Source of the DNA: JBDHTS01 sp044220535
GTDB taxonomy: Bacteria; Pseudomonadota; Alphaproteobacteria; Micavibrionales; Micavibrionaceae
Reading direction: 5' to 3'
DNA: 64,000 nt
NCBI GenBank assembly: GCA_044220535.1
Contig: JBGAQU010000002.1
Span: forward strand, 1 to 64,000
Shown here: positions 62,573 to 64,000 of the stretch, one piece after another
Position numbering within the stretch: the stretch's first letter is position 1
Layout of the letters: the number at the start of each line of letters is the position of its first letter
Position numbers and translations under genes: made by a program
Notes under the pieces: generated by a model
What the model was told of the DNA's origin: nothing
What the model saw: only the letters and a program-made list of their open reading frames with translations
Database searches by the model: none

Positions 62573-63436
62573 TCAAAACAAACGGCTCATAAACCCGGCC
62601 TTCGCCGTCTCATCGAAAATCGCCGTGTTCCAGCTGTTCATCTGGATTTCGGTGGCGCGGTGGGACAGGCGGCCCTTATCGGCCAGGATTTCCCAGCATT
62701 CGGGATTCACCTGCTCCATATTGTCCAGCACGTTTTTGATGTTGTAGATGATCGGCTGCAGGCTGACCTGCGCCGTGTTGACGCGGGAACCCAGGATTTT
62801 ATACGGCATGCCCAGCCGTTTCAGGCTGCGGAAATCCGCAGGATCCATCATCGAGATGATATCGAGAATGCCCCTGTCCATCGCCGTTTCAAACGCAGCG
62901 CCGATCAGGCCGAGCGGCGCATAGGTGATGCGGCGGCGGATAAAGGCGCGGCCGAGCGGCGCGAAATCCCCTGTTTCCTGCTCGCTGTAGGCAGGCAGGA
63001 CGCGCCCGTCGCCAGGACGCTTGCGGAAGGCGGGCGCCATGCACAGGCGGGAGATTTCGCAGATATGCTGCGACCGTTCTTGGTTTTCCAGCAGCGGATG
63101 CTTCACCTGTTTCTGCATTTCAAAACTGTCAAGCGGGTTGCTGGTTTTCGGCAACAGCACGCGCACCGTGCCGACCGTCTGGCCGGAGGCTTCATGGATC
63201 ATCAGATGATGAATGGCGCGGTCGTCATAGGCGTCTTTTTCCATGGCAGCGGGGTCGGCGCTTTCGCCTTCAAACCGTGGATCGATGGAATAGACCTGGT
63301 AGCGCAGGCGGAACGCCTGTTCGCGCAGTTCGGGCGTATCGGCCTCAACCACCTTAAACGTCTTCCAATAGGTCTGGTAGAAGGTCTGCTGCTGGATCGT
63401 GCGCATGCACGCCTGCAATAAACTGTCTTCCTGCAT
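62573..63436 (-). CDS. PEP-CTERM/exosortase-type acyltransferase (FeeM-like)
   Basis: 287 aa. Motifs FKVVEADTPELREQAFRLRY (residues about 27-46), HLMIHEASGQTVGTVRVLLP (about 96-115), and the SRLCMAPAFRKR block match N-acyl amino acid synthase-like acyltransferases found with exosortase systems. It would use an acyl carrier donor. No exosortase gene is in the window. It is flanked by M32 carboxypeptidase genes. Confidence 0.75.
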   Translation of the reverse strand: MQEDSLLQACMRTIQQQTFYQTYWKTFKVVEADTPELREQAFRLRYQVYSIDPRFEGESADPAAMEKDAYDDRAIHHLMIHEASGQTVGTVRVLLPKTSNPLDSFEMQKQVKHPLLENQERSQHICEISRLCMAPAFRKRPGDGRVLPAYSEQETGDFAPLGRAFIRRRITYAPLGLIGAAFETAMDRGILDIISMMDPADFRSLKRLGMPYKILGSRVNTAQVSLQPIIYNIKNVLDNMEQVNPECWEILADKGRLSHRATEIQMNSWNTAIFDETAKAGFMSRLF

Positions 63437-63534
63437 GGGGCCTCCTGAAGAATTATACTCTTCAGTATAGTCCCCATGAACTTAAAGACTTTTTAACGAT
63501 TGCGCGGATTTGAGGCAAATCCGGCCTTGTACCG

Positions 63535-64000
63535 CTACGCTACATACGGCCTGCCGAGATACCGCCTGCTCAGATGATCCAGATATATCGACGGGTTGAG
63601 CGGTTCGCCGGTGGCTTGGATGAACAGATCCTGTGATGTGACCAAAGAGCCTTTTTCATGGACATTTGTTTTCAGCCATGCGCGCAAAGGCGATGTGTCG
63701 CCGACGCGCAGGCGCTCCATGATCTCCGGACAGTCTTTTTGCGCCGCTTTCATAAACTGCGCCGCGCCCATCGCGCCGAAAGCATAGGCGGGGAAATAGC
63801 CCTGCAGCAGAACAGGCCAGTGCACATCCTGCATGCAGCCTTGTGTGTTATTCTGCGGGACAATACCCAGCAATTCCTTCATGCCTTGCGCCCAGGCTTC
63901 GGGCAGGTCTTTCGGGTTTAAGCTGCCGTTGAAGATATTTTTCTCAAGTTCATACCGCAGGACGACATGCAGTGGATAGGTCATTTCATCCGCTTCGACA
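63535..64000 (-). CDS. M32 carboxypeptidase, C-terminal part, cut by the window edge
   Basis: The visible C-terminal part starts after the window edge (the frame continues beyond 64000). Contains MTYPLHVVLRYELEKNIFNG and CMQDVHWPVLLQGYFPAYAF, parallel to FHVEHRFRLEKDLIDG and DVHWFVGKFGYFPAYTVG of the 60739-62451 gene. The HEGGH motif lies outside. Clearly a paralogue. Confidence 0.9.
   Translation of the reverse strand, partial: VEADEMTYPLHVVLRYELEKNIFNGSLNPKDLPEAWAQGMKELLGIVPQNNTQGCMQDVHWPVLLQGYFPAYAFGAMGAAQFMKAAQKDCPEIMERLRVGDTSPLRAWLKTNVHEKGSLVTSQDLFIQATGEPLNPSIYLDHLSRRYLGRPYVA

Overview
This window looks like a chromosomal segment of an alphaproteobacterium. The coding regions are moderately GC-rich (mid-50s percent by eye), with AT-rich gaps. 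The blocks fabD-murI-fabG-acpP-fabF-mltG and rpsF-rpsR-rplI-dnaB-alr, and the M16 processing-peptidase-like gene, fit that class. A Micavibrio-like or Rhodospirillales-like host is a guess only. No rRNA, tRNA or CRISPR array was seen.

Layout. (1) Positions 100-2758 hold an IS1595-family transposase with four small passenger genes. They are bounded by 20/22-matching inverted repeats and a 13-bp direct repeat, so this appears to be one cargo-carrying insertion element. (2) Positions 2967-27026 hold a large exopolysaccharide locus. It contains a beta-barrel outer-membrane protein, a VanZ-like protein, a Wzz/tyrosine-kinase-like protein with an altered Walker A, three glycosyltransferases on the minus strand, a hexapeptide acyltransferase, an O-antigen ligase/polymerase and a membrane acyltransferase. 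These are followed by the dTDP-L-rhamnose operon rfbBDAC with a rhamnosyltransferase-like gene, then an RTX/beta-helix secreted protein, a periplasmic beta-helix protein, a SGNH hydrolase with an inserted FCCH-like module, a flippase, a Wza-like export lipoprotein, a short second Wzz protein and a WbaP-like initiating sugar-phosphate transferase. Together they could start, assemble, flip, polymerise, export and tailor a rhamnose-containing polysaccharide. (3) Positions 27169-30300 hold ugd, uppP and galU, which supply UDP-sugars and recycle undecaprenyl phosphate.

(4) Positions 30483-36101 encode a 1872-residue filamentous-haemagglutinin-type adhesin with long beta-helix repeats. AsnB, two coupled orphan small genes and Dps follow. 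(5) Positions 39639-46732 hold fatty-acid and cell-wall genes; fabD carries an apparent single-base deletion. (6) Positions 48150-52773 hold the ribosomal S6/S18/L9 operon, dnaB and alr. (7) Positions 53039-54057 look like a decay island: a frameshifted unknown gene converges on a D-Ala-D-Ala dipeptidase remnant. (8) Positions 54237-64000 hold mlaE-mlaF, an M16 peptidase, thrC, an ATP-grasp-like gene, two M32 carboxypeptidases (the second cut by the window edge), and between them a PEP-CTERM/exosortase-type acyltransferase.

Intergenic space is unusually rich in palindromes. One family is built on GTCATCCCGGCGAAGGCCGG. Another is a nested element built on CCGCAGAGACGCAGAG with an inner CACTGAGCGCACTGAGGA hairpin. 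They lie at gene ends and probably serve as terminators or mobile REP/MITE-like elements.
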